Source: Streptomyces aurantiogriseus (GTDB lineage: Bacteria > Actinomycetota > Actinomycetes > Streptomycetales > Streptomycetaceae). Taken from it: a stretch of 64,000 nt of DNA. The DNA is taken from NCBI RefSeq assembly GCF_014649375.1, contig NZ_BMSX01000034.1:1-64000 (forward strand), written 5' to 3'. Within the stretch, counting starts at the first letter, position 1. Every line of letters starts with the position of its first letter. This document shows, piece after piece, positions 53,933 through 62,603 of the stretch. The notes below the pieces were generated by a model, which was given only the letters and a program-made list of their open reading frames with translations, had not been told where the DNA came from and ran no database searches. A program made the translations under genes and the position numbers.

Positions 53933-55275
53933 CGGCGCCGGGCGTCGACGACGGCGTACGCGGCGCACTTCCGGAGCGGGCCGTCGTCACCGAGCGCCGA
54001 CTGCACCCCGTCACGCCGTTCCGGCGGGCGTGGGCGCCCGTCGCGGTGATCGTCGGCTGGGCGGCGCACGACCCGAACCAGACGCAGGAGCAGCTGACGC
54101 GGCTGACCACGACGACGCTGCTGATCGCGCTCGCCGTGATCGTCCCGTCGGCCGCCCTGTACGGGTTCCTGTCCTGGTGGTTCACGCACTTCGCGGTCAC
54201 GGACGCCGAAATGCGCATACGGACCGGCCTGCTGTTCCGCCGCACCGCGCACATCAGGCTGGAGCGCATCCAGGCCGTCGACGTCACCCAGCCGCTGCTC
54301 GCGCGGATCGCCGGCGTGGCGAAGCTGCGGCTGGACGTCGTCGGCGCGGACAAGAAGGACGAGCTCGCCTTCCTGGGCGAGGCGGAGGCGCGCGCGCTGC
54401 GAGCGGAGCTGCTCGCGCGCGCTGCCGGTTTCGCACCCGAGACGGCGCACGAAGTCGGTGAAGCGCCGGCGCGCGAACTGGTGCGCGTGCCGGCGCGCGA
54501 GCTGGCGATCGCGCTGCTGCTGACCGGCGCGACCTGGGGCGCGCTCGCCGCCGCGCTCGTCGTACTGCCGGTGCTGTGGCTGGCCACCCACAGCGTGTGG
54601 ACGGTTCTCGCGACCGGCGTGCCCCTGCTGGGTGCCGCGGGCGCGAGCAGCGTGGGGCGGTTCGTCGGCGAGTACGACTGGACGGTCGGCGAGTCGCCGG
54701 ACGGACTGCGGATCGACCACGGCCTGCTGGACCGCACGCACGAGACGGTGCCGCCGGGGCGGGTGCAGACCGTGCGGATCGTCGAGCCGTTGCTGTGGCG
54801 GCGGCGCGGCTGGGTGCGGGTCGAGCTGGACGTGGCCGGCTCGGCCAACTCGGTGCTCGTACCGGTCGCCCCGCGCGCGGCGGCGGAAGCCGTCGTCGCG
54901 CGCGTGCTGCCGGGGGTGGCCGTCCCCACGACGGGCGCCCTGTCCCGGCCCCCGCGCCGGGCCGGGCGCTGCTTCCCCCTGTGGTGGCGGGGCTACGGCA
55001 TCGCCGTCACGGACGCGGTGTTCGCCGCCCGGCACGGACTGCTGCGCCGGAACCTGGCGCTCGTGCCGCACGCCAAGGTGCAGAGCGTGCGGCTCGCGCA
55101 GGGGCCCTGGCAGCGGCTCTGGCGCCTCGCCGACGTGCACGTGGACACGGGGGCCGACCGGACGGTGACGGCCCGTCTGCGGGACGTACAGGAGGCCGAG
55201 GACCTGCTGCGGGGCCAGGCGGAGCGCTCACGGACCGGGCGCCGGGACGCGCGACCCGACCGGTGGATGGCCTAG
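53929..55275 (+). CDS. Membrane protein with three PH-like domains (YdbT-like)
   Basis: 448 residues from GTG 53929. Pairs of membrane helices alternate with bPH2 domains (for example HFAVTDAEMRIRTGLLFRRTAHIRLERIQAVDVTQPLLARIAGVAKLRLDVVG; WTVGESPDGLRIDHGLLDRTHETVPPGRVQTVRIVEPLLWRRRGWVRVELDVAG; GIAVTDAVFAARHGLLRRNLALVPHAKVQSVRLAQGPWQRLWRLADVHVDTG). It is coupled with the smaller YdbS-like gene. Likely forms a membrane complex; role unknown. Confidence 0.88.
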   Translation: MTAPGVDDGVRGALPERAVVTERRLHPVTPFRRAWAPVAVIVGWAAHDPNQTQEQLTRLTTTTLLIALAVIVPSAALYGFLSWWFTHFAVTDAEMRIRTGLLFRRTAHIRLERIQAVDVTQPLLARIAGVAKLRLDVVGADKKDELAFLGEAEARALRAELLARAAGFAPETAHEVGEAPARELVRVPARELAIALLLTGATWGALAAALVVLPVLWLATHSVWTVLATGVPLLGAAGASSVGRFVGEYDWTVGESPDGLRIDHGLLDRTHETVPPGRVQTVRIVEPLLWRRRGWVRVELDVAGSANSVLVPVAPRAAAEAVVARVLPGVAVPTTGALSRPPRRAGRCFPLWWRGYGIAVTDAVFAARHGLLRRNLALVPHAKVQSVRLAQGPWQRLWRLADVHVDTGADRTVTARLRDVQEAEDLLRGQAERSRTGRRDARPDRWMA

Positions 55276-55290
55276 GCGGCCGGACGGAGC

Positions 55291-55332
55291 GGGACGGCCT
55301 TCAGGGGACGGCCTTCAGGGGACGGCCGGGCA
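55291..55332. repeat. Short direct repeat, GGGACGGCCTTCAG
   Basis: Two full copies with period 14 (from 55291 and 55305), then a third partial copy (GGGACGGCC), directly downstream of the YdbT-like gene. Probably local slippage duplication in non-coding DNA. Confidence 0.7.
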
Positions 55333-55413
55333 GCCGCCGTGCAAGGGCCGGCCGGGACCTCACGAGACGGCTCGCCGGCCCGTACCCGCCTGTATCGGGC
55401 ACACTCATGACGA

Positions 55414-55453
55414 AGGGCCTGCCCGCCGTACGAGAAGCGGCGGGGCAGGCCCT
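55414..55453. terminator. Terminator hairpin between convergent genes
   Basis: AGGGCCTGCCCGCCG (55414-55428) pairs with CGGCGGGGCAGGCCCT (55438-55453) with a single bulged G; 9-nt loop. It lies between the YdbT-like gene and the convergent coiled-coil gene. Confidence 0.8.
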
Positions 55454-55484
55454 GTCGGAACGTTCAGGAAGCCCTGTGGACCGT

Positions 55485-56999
55485 TCAGGAGGCGGCGGTG
55501 CGCAGCCCCTGGAGGTCGATCTGCTCGGTTTCGTCGTGCGCGGTCAGGTCGATCACCTGACCGGTGGCGCGTGCCTGCTCGTCCGCCGGCTTGAACTCCG
55601 CCTCGGACTCGGCCTTGTGCAGCGCGAGCGCCTCCTGGCCGACGACGTCGGCGAGGTCCTCGTTCTGCACCGCCTCGAGCGCGTCGGAAGCCGACGACTG
55701 CTTCGTACCGAAGAAGTCGAACCCGCCCTCGGCCGCCGGACGCCGCACCGGCTGCGCGGCCGGTACGACGGCCACGGCGGTCGGCACGGTGAAGTGCCCG
55801 GAGGGGCGCTGCAGGGAGGAGGCGGGGCGCGGGACGAGCGCGCCGGCCTCGGAGGCCGTGGGCTCGGCGGGCTCGGCGGGCTCGGAGGCCGTGGGCTCGG
55901 CGGGCTCGGCGGGCTCGGAGGCCGTGGGCTCGGCGGGCTCGGCGGGCTCGGCGGGCTCGGCGGGCTGCGAAGCCCCTGCGGACCGCGAGGCTTCCCGGAC
56001 CGCCGCGGTTCCCGGGGCTTCCGGGGCCTGCGGAGCGTCCGTGCTCTCCGCGTCCTCCGTCCGGGCGGTGGCCTCTTCCGGAGTATCCTGCTCCGCCGCG
56101 GCCTCGTTCTCCTCGGCGGCCGTGTGGGGGGCGGCCGCGCGCGTGTGCTCGTCGACCGCCTCGGGCTTCCCCTTTGCCTCGTCCTCCTGCGCGGCCTCCG
56201 CGTCGCCGCCGGGTTCCGCGGGGGCGGCCTGCACGGGCTCGGCCTCAGCAGGCTCGTCGCTCTTCACCGGCGGCACCGGCTTCGCCGGCTTGGTGCCGTC
56301 GACGTCGAACCGGGCCAGAGCCGCCTGCGCCCGCAGGTACAGCTGGGAGCCCTCCGGGGAGAAGACCGCCGGAGCCTTCGGCTCGTCCTCGGTGGTCTCG
56401 GCGTCCGAAGTGCCGACCTCGGTTTCGGGTGCCTCGGCCTCGGCGGTGTCGGCCGCGGTGGCCTCCCGTGTGGCGACCGCGCCCGTCTCCGCCTCGGACG
56501 CCTCCGCGGCGGCCCGCGCGGGCGGCAGGGCGCGCGATGGGGGCGTGCTCTCGATCTCGAGCAGACGACGGCCTTCCAGGGCGCTCGCCCGCTCGGTCTC
56601 CGCCGTGGCGTAGCGGCGCAGCAGTGCCGCGTGCTCGTTGCGCAGGCCGGCCAGTTCGGTGCGCTTGGCCCGCAGGCGCTGTTCCAGCTTGACGCGCAGC
56701 TCGCGCGACTCGTCGAGGTCACTCTCCAGTTCGGCGACGCGTTCCTCGAAGCGCCACTCGTCGCTCGCACGCGCGCGCGTGAGGTCGGCGACCTGTTTGC
56801 CGGCCTGGATGTCCCAGCGGCGCATGACGACCGCGCCGAGGATGGCCGTCACCGCGGCGGCCGCGGCCAGCATGCGGAGCACGAGTGGCTCAGTGAACAC
56901 CCAGGGACCGAGGGCACAGACGAGGGAGACGCCTGCGATCGCCGAAGGAGGCAGCACCCTGTGCAAAGGCGGGGAATGGCGGTGACGTCCACGTGGCAT
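55485..56999 (-). CDS. Membrane-anchored coiled-coil protein with Pro/Ala/Glu repeats
   Basis: 504 residues from ATG 56999 (MPRGRHRHSPPLHR). A second in-frame ATG at 57059 has a better ribosome site (GAAGG) and would add 20 residues. Two hydrophobic helices (PPSAIAGVSLVCALGPWVF; VLRMLAAAAAVTAILGAVVM) lead to a cytoplasmic coiled coil (about 88-160: EERVAELESDLDESRELRVKLEQRLRAKRTELAGLRNEHAALLRRY). A long acidic disordered tail includes three copies of an 11-residue PAEPAEPTASE-type unit encoded by a 33-bp repeat (55851-55949). Function unknown; a scaffold or polar-growth role is possible. Confidence 0.8.
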   Translation of the reverse strand: MPRGRHRHSPPLHRVLPPSAIAGVSLVCALGPWVFTEPLVLRMLAAAAAVTAILGAVVMRRWDIQAGKQVADLTRARASDEWRFEERVAELESDLDESRELRVKLEQRLRAKRTELAGLRNEHAALLRRYATAETERASALEGRRLLEIESTPPSRALPPARAAAEASEAETGAVATREATAADTAEAEAPETEVGTSDAETTEDEPKAPAVFSPEGSQLYLRAQAALARFDVDGTKPAKPVPPVKSDEPAEAEPVQAAPAEPGGDAEAAQEDEAKGKPEAVDEHTRAAAPHTAAEENEAAAEQDTPEEATARTEDAESTDAPQAPEAPGTAAVREASRSAGASQPAEPAEPAEPAEPTASEPAEPAEPTASEPAEPAEPTASEAGALVPRPASSLQRPSGHFTVPTAVAVVPAAQPVRRPAAEGGFDFFGTKQSSASDALEAVQNEDLADVVGQEALALHKAESEAEFKPADEQARATGQVIDLTAHDETEQIDLQGLRTAAS

Positions 57000-57152
57000 G
57001 GCCAGAAACTTACCGCGCGTAGGCGAATGTTGGCGCCCCGCCCCGTAAAACACAGCCATAACGATGCCTTCACATGACATCAGGAAACGGACCGGTCGCC
57101 GAATTCGACAAGAATCAAGATCATTTCTGGTCGGGGTGACCGTCCCCCGACG

Positions 57153-58277
57153 TCACCGGCCGGTCAGCCGCCCGCTGATCCACTCCAGCGTCGGCGGGAT
57201 CTCGCGCCGCCATGTGTTGAAGTTGTGCCCGCCGCTTTCGAGGGTGATCGACGAGATCCTGGTCCTGTTCGTCGCCTTCACCTGTTCTATGAACTTCAGC
57301 GTGGCCTTGTAGTTGGATTCCCCAACCTTGCTGCTGGTGACGAGCAACGAGGTGTCCGGCGCGGGCCGGTGCTTCAGGAACCACCTCAGGTCGGCCTCGT
57401 TGCGCCGGGTGTCGTCGCCATGGAAGAGGTCGCCGGTGGTCGGGTCGATCGGCGCCTTGTAATACGCCGACAGACCGGCGCCGGCCGCGTAGACGTCGGG
57501 GTGGTGCATCGCCAGCTTCAGCGCGCAGTAGCCGCCCGTGGAGTTTCCGATGACGCCCCAGCTGCCCGGCTTGCGGTCCACCCTGTAGTGGGCCGTCACG
57601 GCCTCGGGCAGGTCCTTCGCGAAGAACGACTCGGTCTGCGGTCCGCCCGGGATGTCCACGCACTCCGTGTCCCGCGGCGGCGCCACCGTCGGCCGCAGCA
57701 TCACCAGGATCATCGGCTCCATCCGTCCGTCCTCGGCGAGCTCCCGCGCGGTGCGCGGGTAGTCCAGCTTGTTCACGAGCGCCTGCGCCGTACCGGGATA
57801 CCCCGTGAGGACCACGGCCGCCGGGAACGTCCGCTTGCTGTGCCGCGGATCGAAGTACTCCGGCGGCAGGTACACGTACGCGGGTGTGCTGATCCGCGTC
57901 GTACGACCGGTGACGGCGACCTTCTGTATCTCCCCGCCGGACTGTGTCCCTCCGCCCGCGCCCTCCACGCGCTGCGTGTCGACCACCTGCAGCGGTCCCT
58001 TCGGTCCACCGCCCGCCGCGTGGTCGACGACGACGCCCTGGTCGGTCTCCTGACCGAAGAGGTCCGCCCAGCTGGCGTAGAAGCCGAAGGCCTGGTTGGC
58101 GGCCAGCCCGACCGCCGCGAAGAGCGCCAACTGGGTGGCGAGCAGCAGGCCGACGCGCCCACTGACGGCCCGCCAGCCGCGCCCGGCGAGACGCGGCCAC
58201 TGCCACACCGTGCCGGCGAACAGCAGTACGGCGGACAGGACTGCCAGCAGCAGCAGTGTGTTGCTCGTGAGACCCAT
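57153..58277 (-). CDS. Membrane-anchored esterase (antigen 85/esterase D-like)
   Basis: 374 residues. Two N-terminal membrane helices (LLLLAVLSAVLLFAGTVW; VGLLLATQLALFAAVGLAA) hold an extracellular alpha/beta-hydrolase domain. The nucleophile elbow is GVIGNSTGGYCALKLAMHHP (Ser in GNSTGG). The acid is in the SGYY/KAPID-DLFHGDDTR region and the histidine in ESGGHNFNTWRREIP. This is the esterase family related to mycolyltransferases. AGGAAC precedes the ATG by 8 nt. Divergent from the MprF-like gene. Confidence 0.88.
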   Translation of the reverse strand: MGLTSNTLLLLAVLSAVLLFAGTVWQWPRLAGRGWRAVSGRVGLLLATQLALFAAVGLAANQAFGFYASWADLFGQETDQGVVVDHAAGGGPKGPLQVVDTQRVEGAGGGTQSGGEIQKVAVTGRTTRISTPAYVYLPPEYFDPRHSKRTFPAAVVLTGYPGTAQALVNKLDYPRTARELAEDGRMEPMILVMLRPTVAPPRDTECVDIPGGPQTESFFAKDLPEAVTAHYRVDRKPGSWGVIGNSTGGYCALKLAMHHPDVYAAGAGLSAYYKAPIDPTTGDLFHGDDTRRNEADLRWFLKHRPAPDTSLLVTSSKVGESNYKATLKFIEQVKATNRTRISSITLESGGHNFNTWRREIPPTLEWISGRLTGR

Positions 58278-58387
58278 GCGGTGTTCCTGCCTGCGCTCTC
58301 CGTCCGGGGTTCCCGTCTCCCTCGCTCCTTCGCGAGGGCTTGCCCCGGACTTTCCTTGGCCTTTTCAGCGGCTTTGAGGAGCCGAGT

Positions 58388-58415
58388 GAACCTCTCTCCC
58401 CGAGACACCGTCCTA
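58388..58415 (+). promoter_or_regulatory. SigE-type promoter for the MprF-like gene
   Basis: GAACC (58388-58392), a 16-nt spacer, then CGTCCTA (58409-58415). This fits the AAC ... CGTC pattern of ECF SigE promoters in Streptomyces. Initiation about 7 nt downstream would place the transcript start near 58422, so a start codon at 58425 would be leaderless and the later ATG at 58509 is preferred. Confidence 0.6.
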
Positions 58416-58508
58416 GAGGGCGCAATGTCGCCGGATGCCCGATCGGCACCGGATTCAATGTCTCTCGCGGAACTACGGGATGCGATGTCTGTCAGGGAAG
58501 ATGAGGAA

Positions 58509-60320
58509 ATGTCGGGCGGGGTTCCGAGCCGATCAAGCCGGGTACGGCAGCTGATCCGGGGCCCGCGCCCCGAGTCCGTACCCGTCCTCGTCGGCAGGGC
58601 CTGCGCCCTCGTGGGACTGGTGGACGTCGCCGCCGGCGTCTTCCCCCGGTTCCGGCACAGCCGTATGCACACCATGGCCGAAGTGCTGCCCGGCGCGCTC
58701 GGTCCGTTCGCGGCCGCGCTCTCGCTCAGCGCCGGCGTCCTGCTGCTGCTTCTCGCGCACGGGCTCAAGCGCGGCAAGCGGCGCGCGTGGCGCGCGGCGG
58801 TCGCACTCCTCCCTGCGGGCGCCGTCGCGCAGTTCACGTACCGGCACTCGATCGTCGGCGCGCTGATCTCCGTCGCGCTCCTGGTGCCCCTGCTGGTCCA
58901 CCGCGACCAGTTCAGGGCCCTGCCCGACCCGCGCAGCCGCTGGCGCGCCCTCGCCAACTTCGTCCTCATGGGCGCGGGTTCGCTCATGCTGGGCCTGGTC
59001 ATCGTCAGCGCCCACCCCGGCCGGCTGATCGGCGACCCCAGCCTGGCCGACCGCATCACCCACGTCCTGTACGGCCTGTTCGGCTTCGAAGGACCGGTCG
59101 ACTACCAGGGCAACACCTCCTGGACGGTCGCCTTCTCCCTCGGCGCCCTCGGCTGGATCACCGCGGTGACCACCATCTACCTCGCCTTCCGCCCCGAACA
59201 CCCGGCCGCCCGCCTCACCGAGGAGGACGAGGCCCGGCTGCGCGCCCTGCTGGAGAAGCACGGCGGCCGCGACTCCCTCGGCCACTTCGCCCTGCGCCGC
59301 GACAAGGCCGTCGTCTTCTCCCCCAGCGGCAAGGCGGCGGTGACCTACCGCGTCGTCTCCGGTGTGATGCTCGCCAGCGGCGACCCCATCGGCGACGTCG
59401 AGGCGTGGCCCGGCGCCATCGAGCGCTTCATGGACGAGGCCAAGGCCCATTCCTGGACCCCCGCCGTCATGGGCTGCTCGGAGACGGGCGGCGAGGTGTG
59501 GACCCGCGAGACCGGCCTCGACGCCCTCGAACTGGGCGACGAGGCGGTGGTGGACGTCGCGGATTTCTCGCTCGCCGGCCGCGCGATGCGCAACGTGCGC
59601 CAGATGGTCAAGCGCATCGAGCGCGCCGGTTACGAGACCCGGGTCCGACGTGTCCGTGACCTCGGCGAGGCCGAACTGGAGCGCATCCGGCGCGCCGCGG
59701 AGGACTGGCGCGGCACCGACACCGAGCGCGGTTTCTCCATGGCCCTGGGCCGTGTGGGCGACCCCGCCGACGGTGACTGTCTCATCGCCACCGCCCACAA
59801 GGCCGACCCCGAACCCGGCCCGTACGGAGACCTCAAGGCGATCCTCCACTTCGTTCCCTGGGGCACGGACGGCGTCTCCCTCGACCTGATGCGCCGCGAC
59901 CGCTCGGCCGACCCGGGCATGAACGAACTGCTGATCGTCGCCGCCCTCCAGGCCGCCCCGAAGTTCGGCATAGCGCGCGTGTCGCTGAACTTCGCCATGT
60001 TCCGCTCGGCGCTGGCGCGTGGCGAGAAGATCGGCGCGGGGCCGGTGCTGCGCGCCTGGCGCGGGCTGCTGGTGTTCCTCTCGCGCTGGTTCCAGATCGA
60101 GTCGCTGTACAAGTTCAACGCCAAGTTCCAGCCGCGCTGGGAGCCCCGCTTCGTCGTCTACCGCGCCTCCGGCGACCTGCCCCGCATCGGCTTCGCCGCC
60201 ATGCAGGCCGAGGGCTTCGTCAACCTCGCTCTTCCCCTGCCGCGCTTCCTGCGCCGCGCCCCCTCCCCCGCGCGTGTGTGTGCCCACCAGATGGCGGAGA
60301 GAGACGTACGGGCCGCCTAG
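58509..60320 (+). CDS. MprF-like phosphatidylglycerol aminoacyltransferase (DUF2156)
   Basis: 603 residues from ATG 58509 (GGGAAG 8 nt upstream, and inside the transcript from the SigE-type promoter); ATG 58425, 58458 and 58485 are in frame. About six N-terminal membrane helices are followed by the DUF2156 GNAT-like transferase domain (LRALLEKHGGRDSLGHFALRRDKAVVFSPSGKAAVTYRVVSGVMLASGDPIGD ... SLNFAMFRSALARGEKIG). No lysyl-tRNA synthetase domain is fused. MprF proteins put lysine or another amino acid on phosphatidylglycerol and reduce killing by cationic peptides. The S. coelicolor counterpart is reported as SigE-dependent. Confidence 0.88.
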   Translation: MSGGVPSRSSRVRQLIRGPRPESVPVLVGRACALVGLVDVAAGVFPRFRHSRMHTMAEVLPGALGPFAAALSLSAGVLLLLLAHGLKRGKRRAWRAAVALLPAGAVAQFTYRHSIVGALISVALLVPLLVHRDQFRALPDPRSRWRALANFVLMGAGSLMLGLVIVSAHPGRLIGDPSLADRITHVLYGLFGFEGPVDYQGNTSWTVAFSLGALGWITAVTTIYLAFRPEHPAARLTEEDEARLRALLEKHGGRDSLGHFALRRDKAVVFSPSGKAAVTYRVVSGVMLASGDPIGDVEAWPGAIERFMDEAKAHSWTPAVMGCSETGGEVWTRETGLDALELGDEAVVDVADFSLAGRAMRNVRQMVKRIERAGYETRVRRVRDLGEAELERIRRAAEDWRGTDTERGFSMALGRVGDPADGDCLIATAHKADPEPGPYGDLKAILHFVPWGTDGVSLDLMRRDRSADPGMNELLIVAALQAAPKFGIARVSLNFAMFRSALARGEKIGAGPVLRAWRGLLVFLSRWFQIESLYKFNAKFQPRWEPRFVVYRASGDLPRIGFAAMQAEGFVNLALPLPRFLRRAPSPARVCAHQMAERDVRAA

Positions 60321-60353
60321 CGGCGACGACCTGTGGACCGGGCCCCCGAGACC

Positions 60354-60401
60354 GCCCGGGCGGAAGCCTCGCCCCCCCAGCCCTGGGGCTTCCGCCCGGG
60401 C
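60354..60401. terminator. Terminator after the MprF-like gene
   Basis: Fifteen-bp perfect stem GCCCGGGCGGAAGCC (60354-60368) with GGCTTCCGCCCGGGC (60387-60401). It separates the MprF-like gene from the folP operon. Confidence 0.75.
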
Positions 60402-60442
60402 CGCACGGCATCGCGGCCCCCTCCTGGGCCTACGCTGAACGT

Positions 60443-61480
60443 ATGAGCAAGCAGAGCGGACGCGGGCGCGTCGTCGGCCTTCCGGAATGGGACCGCTGCG
60501 CGGTCATGGGAGTCGTCAACGTGACCCCCGACTCCTTCTCCGACGGCGGCCGCTGGTTCGACACGACGGCCGCCGTCAAACACGGCCTCGAGCTCGTCGC
60601 CGAGGGCGCGGATCTCGTCGACGTCGGCGGCGAGTCCACCCGCCCCGGCGCCACCCGCGTCGACGAGGCCGAGGAACTCCGCCGCGTCATCCCCGTCGTC
60701 CGCGGCCTCGCCTCCGAAGGCGTCGTCGTCTCCGTGGACACCATGCGCGCCTCCGTCGCCGCCCAGGCCCTCGCGGCCGGCGCCGCCCTCGTCAACGACG
60801 TCAGCGGCGGCCTCGCCGACCCGGAGATGATCCCCGTGGTCGCCGACGCGGGCGCCCCCTTCGTCGTCATGCACTGGCGCGGCTTCCTCGAAGGCGGCAA
60901 CGTCAAGGGCGTCTACGACGACGTCGTCCGCGAAGTCGTCGACGAACTGCACGCGCGCGTGGACGCCGTCCTGGCCGGCGGCATCACCCCCGACCGCATC
61001 GTCGTCGACCCCGGCCTCGGCTTCTCCAAGGAGGCCGACCACGACCTCGCCCTGCTCGCCCACCTCGACCGGCTGCACGCCCTGGGCCACCCCCTGCTCG
61101 TCGCCGCCTCCCGCAAGCGGTTCCTCGGCCGGGTACTGGCCGGCGCGCAGGGCGCACCGCCGCCCGCGCGCGAGCGCGACCCCGCCACGGCCGCCGTCTC
61201 CGCGCTCGCGGCGCACGCCGGCGCGTGGGCGGTCCGCGTGCATGAGGTGCGCGCGACGGCGGACGCGGTACGGGTCGCGCGCGCCGTGGAAGGGGCGCGC
61301 ACGGACGGCAACGCGCCGGGCACGAGCACTTCCCGCCAGGCGCACACCCCCACGAACGCGCCCGCAACCGCACCCGCAGCCACACCGGGGGCGCGCACCG
61401 CGACGGACACGCCCGGCGCGCAGGGCCCGCACACCCCCCAGCCCCCGCACACCCCCAACGGCGCAGAAGGAGCCCGGTGA
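60443..61480 (+). CDS. folP: Dihydropteroate synthase with low-complexity C-terminal tail
   Basis: 345 residues; joins p-aminobenzoate to the pterin pyrophosphate, the sulfonamide target. Core motifs: MGVVNVTPDSFSDGGRWFDTTAAVKHG (22-48), DVGGESTRPGATRV, VSVDTMRASVAAQAL, DVSGG and DRIVVDPGLGFSKE. After the normal end near residue 286, 59 further residues are Thr/Pro/Ala/His-rich and are probably disordered. ATG 60443 begins the usual N-terminus. The stop overlaps the next gene (GTGA). Confidence 0.96.
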   Translation: MSKQSGRGRVVGLPEWDRCAVMGVVNVTPDSFSDGGRWFDTTAAVKHGLELVAEGADLVDVGGESTRPGATRVDEAEELRRVIPVVRGLASEGVVVSVDTMRASVAAQALAAGAALVNDVSGGLADPEMIPVVADAGAPFVVMHWRGFLEGGNVKGVYDDVVREVVDELHARVDAVLAGGITPDRIVVDPGLGFSKEADHDLALLAHLDRLHALGHPLLVAASRKRFLGRVLAGAQGAPPPARERDPATAAVSALAAHAGAWAVRVHEVRATADAVRVARAVEGARTDGNAPGTSTSRQAHTPTNAPATAPAATPGARTATDTPGAQGPHTPQPPHTPNGAEGAR

Positions 61481-61980
61481 GCGCCCCCCACACCGACGTC
61501 GAGCAGGTCGAGGCCGCCAACAGCGCCTTCTACGAGGCGCTCGAACAAGGCGACTTCGAAGGGGTGTCCTCGTTCTGGCTCACCCCCTCCGACCTGGGCG
61601 TCGACGAGGAGTACCACGACCCGGCGGACGTGGGCGTGATCTCCTGCGTGCACCCGGGCTGGCCCGTGCTCACCGGCCGTGGCGAGGTACTGAGGTCCTA
61701 TGCGTTGATCATGGCGAACACCGACTACATCCAGTTCATCCTCACCGACGTGCACGTGTCCGTCACCGGCGACACCGCTCTCGTGACCTGCACCGAGAAC
61801 ATCCTCAGCGGCGGCCCCGCCCCGCAGGCGGGCGAGGAGCTGGGTCCCCTCGTGGGTCAGCTGGTGGTCGCCACCAATGTGTTCCGCCGCACCCCCGACG
61901 GCTGGAAACTGTGGTCCCACCACGCCTCCCCGGTTCTGGCCGAAACCGACGAGGACGAGGACGAGGACACCCCCTCCTGA
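61477..61980 (+). CDS. NTF2-like (SnoaL-type) protein
   Basis: 167 residues forming a cone-shaped NTF2-like fold: VEQVEAANSAFYEALEQGDFEGVSSFWLTPSD at the start and LVGQLVVATNVFRRTPDGWKLWSHHASPV at the end, the typical closing strand. It ends in an acidic run. Coupled by a 4-bp overlap to folP and upstream of folB, so it is part of the folate operon in many Streptomyces, though no folate role is proven. Confidence 0.87.
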   Translation: MSAPHTDVEQVEAANSAFYEALEQGDFEGVSSFWLTPSDLGVDEEYHDPADVGVISCVHPGWPVLTGRGEVLRSYALIMANTDYIQFILTDVHVSVTGDTALVTCTENILSGGPAPQAGEELGPLVGQLVVATNVFRRTPDGWKLWSHHASPVLAETDEDEDEDTPS

Positions 61981-62019
61981 GGGGGTAGACGGCACGGTGG
62001 GCGGATGGCCCCACAGGGA

Positions 62020-62116
62020 CCAAGAGGTGGTTGGAATCACGAAGCCTGGGTAGGGGCGGGTACCAGCCCGTGAGCCGCCGGGTTCCCCAGGGGAAACGTA
62101 CGGTGAAACCTCTTGG
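62020..62116 (+). promoter_or_regulatory. Candidate structured RNA leader before folB
   Basis: Nested complementary segments can be read directly. P1: CCAAGAGGT (62020-62028) with ACCTCTTGG (62108-62116), 9 bp. P2: TCAC (62037-62040) with GTGA (62103-62106). P3: CCTGGG (62045-62050) with CCCAGG (62086-62091). P4: GGCGG (62055-62059) with CCGCC (62075-62079), or alternatively CGGG (62057-62060) with CCCG (62067-62070). The ~97-nt element lies 128 nt before folB in the folP operon. I cannot assign it to a known riboswitch class. Confidence 0.55.
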
Positions 62117-62243
62117 CGCCGGCCGGGCCGAAGCCCCCGTGGCCCGGCCCTGTCAGTGCTCGCAGGTAGATTCGTTCGAGGCCCGCGTGCCGCCCGCACA
62201 CGGCACGGAACGGCTGCCACCGACGATTGCAGGAGTGATTCGC

Positions 62244-62603
62244 GTGGATCGTGTCGCGCTGCGCGGCTTGAAGGCCCGCGGGTACCACGGGGTGTTCCCC
62301 AAGGAGCGCGAGGAGGGCCAGACCTTCATCGTGGACCTCGTCCTGGGCCTGGACACCCGTCCGGCCGCGGCCGACGACGACCTGGCGAAGACCGTGCACT
62401 ACGGCATCGTGGCGGAGGAAGTCGTGGCCGTCGTGGAAGGCGAGCCCGTCGACCTCATCGAGACGCTCGCCGAGCGCATCGCCCAGGCCTGTCTGAAGCA
62501 CGAAGGGGTTCAGGAGGTCGAGGTGTGCGTCCACAAACCGGACGCACCGATCACGGTCCCCTTCGACGACGTGACCGTCACCATCACCCGGAGCCGAGTA
62601 TGA
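62244..62603 (+). CDS. folB: Dihydroneopterin aldolase
   Basis: 119 residues from GTG 62244 (AGGAG 8 nt upstream); the long open extension to 62031 is leader sequence. Motifs: VALRGLKARGYHGVFPKEREEGQTFIVDLVLGLD, TVHYGIVAEEV and LIETLAERIAQACL, ending VTVTITRSRV. Catalyses retro-aldol cleavage of dihydroneopterin in folate synthesis. Stop overlaps the start of folK (ATGA). Confidence 0.95.
   Translation: MDRVALRGLKARGYHGVFPKEREEGQTFIVDLVLGLDTRPAAADDDLAKTVHYGIVAEEVVAVVEGEPVDLIETLAERIAQACLKHEGVQEVEVCVHKPDAPITVPFDDVTVTITRSRV

Noticed and set aside
57225..58508. Long N-terminal extension of the MprF-like frame over the esterase gene
   Set aside because: Lies antisense to the esterase and upstream of a SigE-type promoter; low-complexity translation.
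62031..62243. N-terminal extension of folB through the structured leader
   Set aside because: FolB is normally about 119 residues and starts at the GTG at 62244 with AGGAG; the upstream frame is non-conserved and covers the hairpin region.
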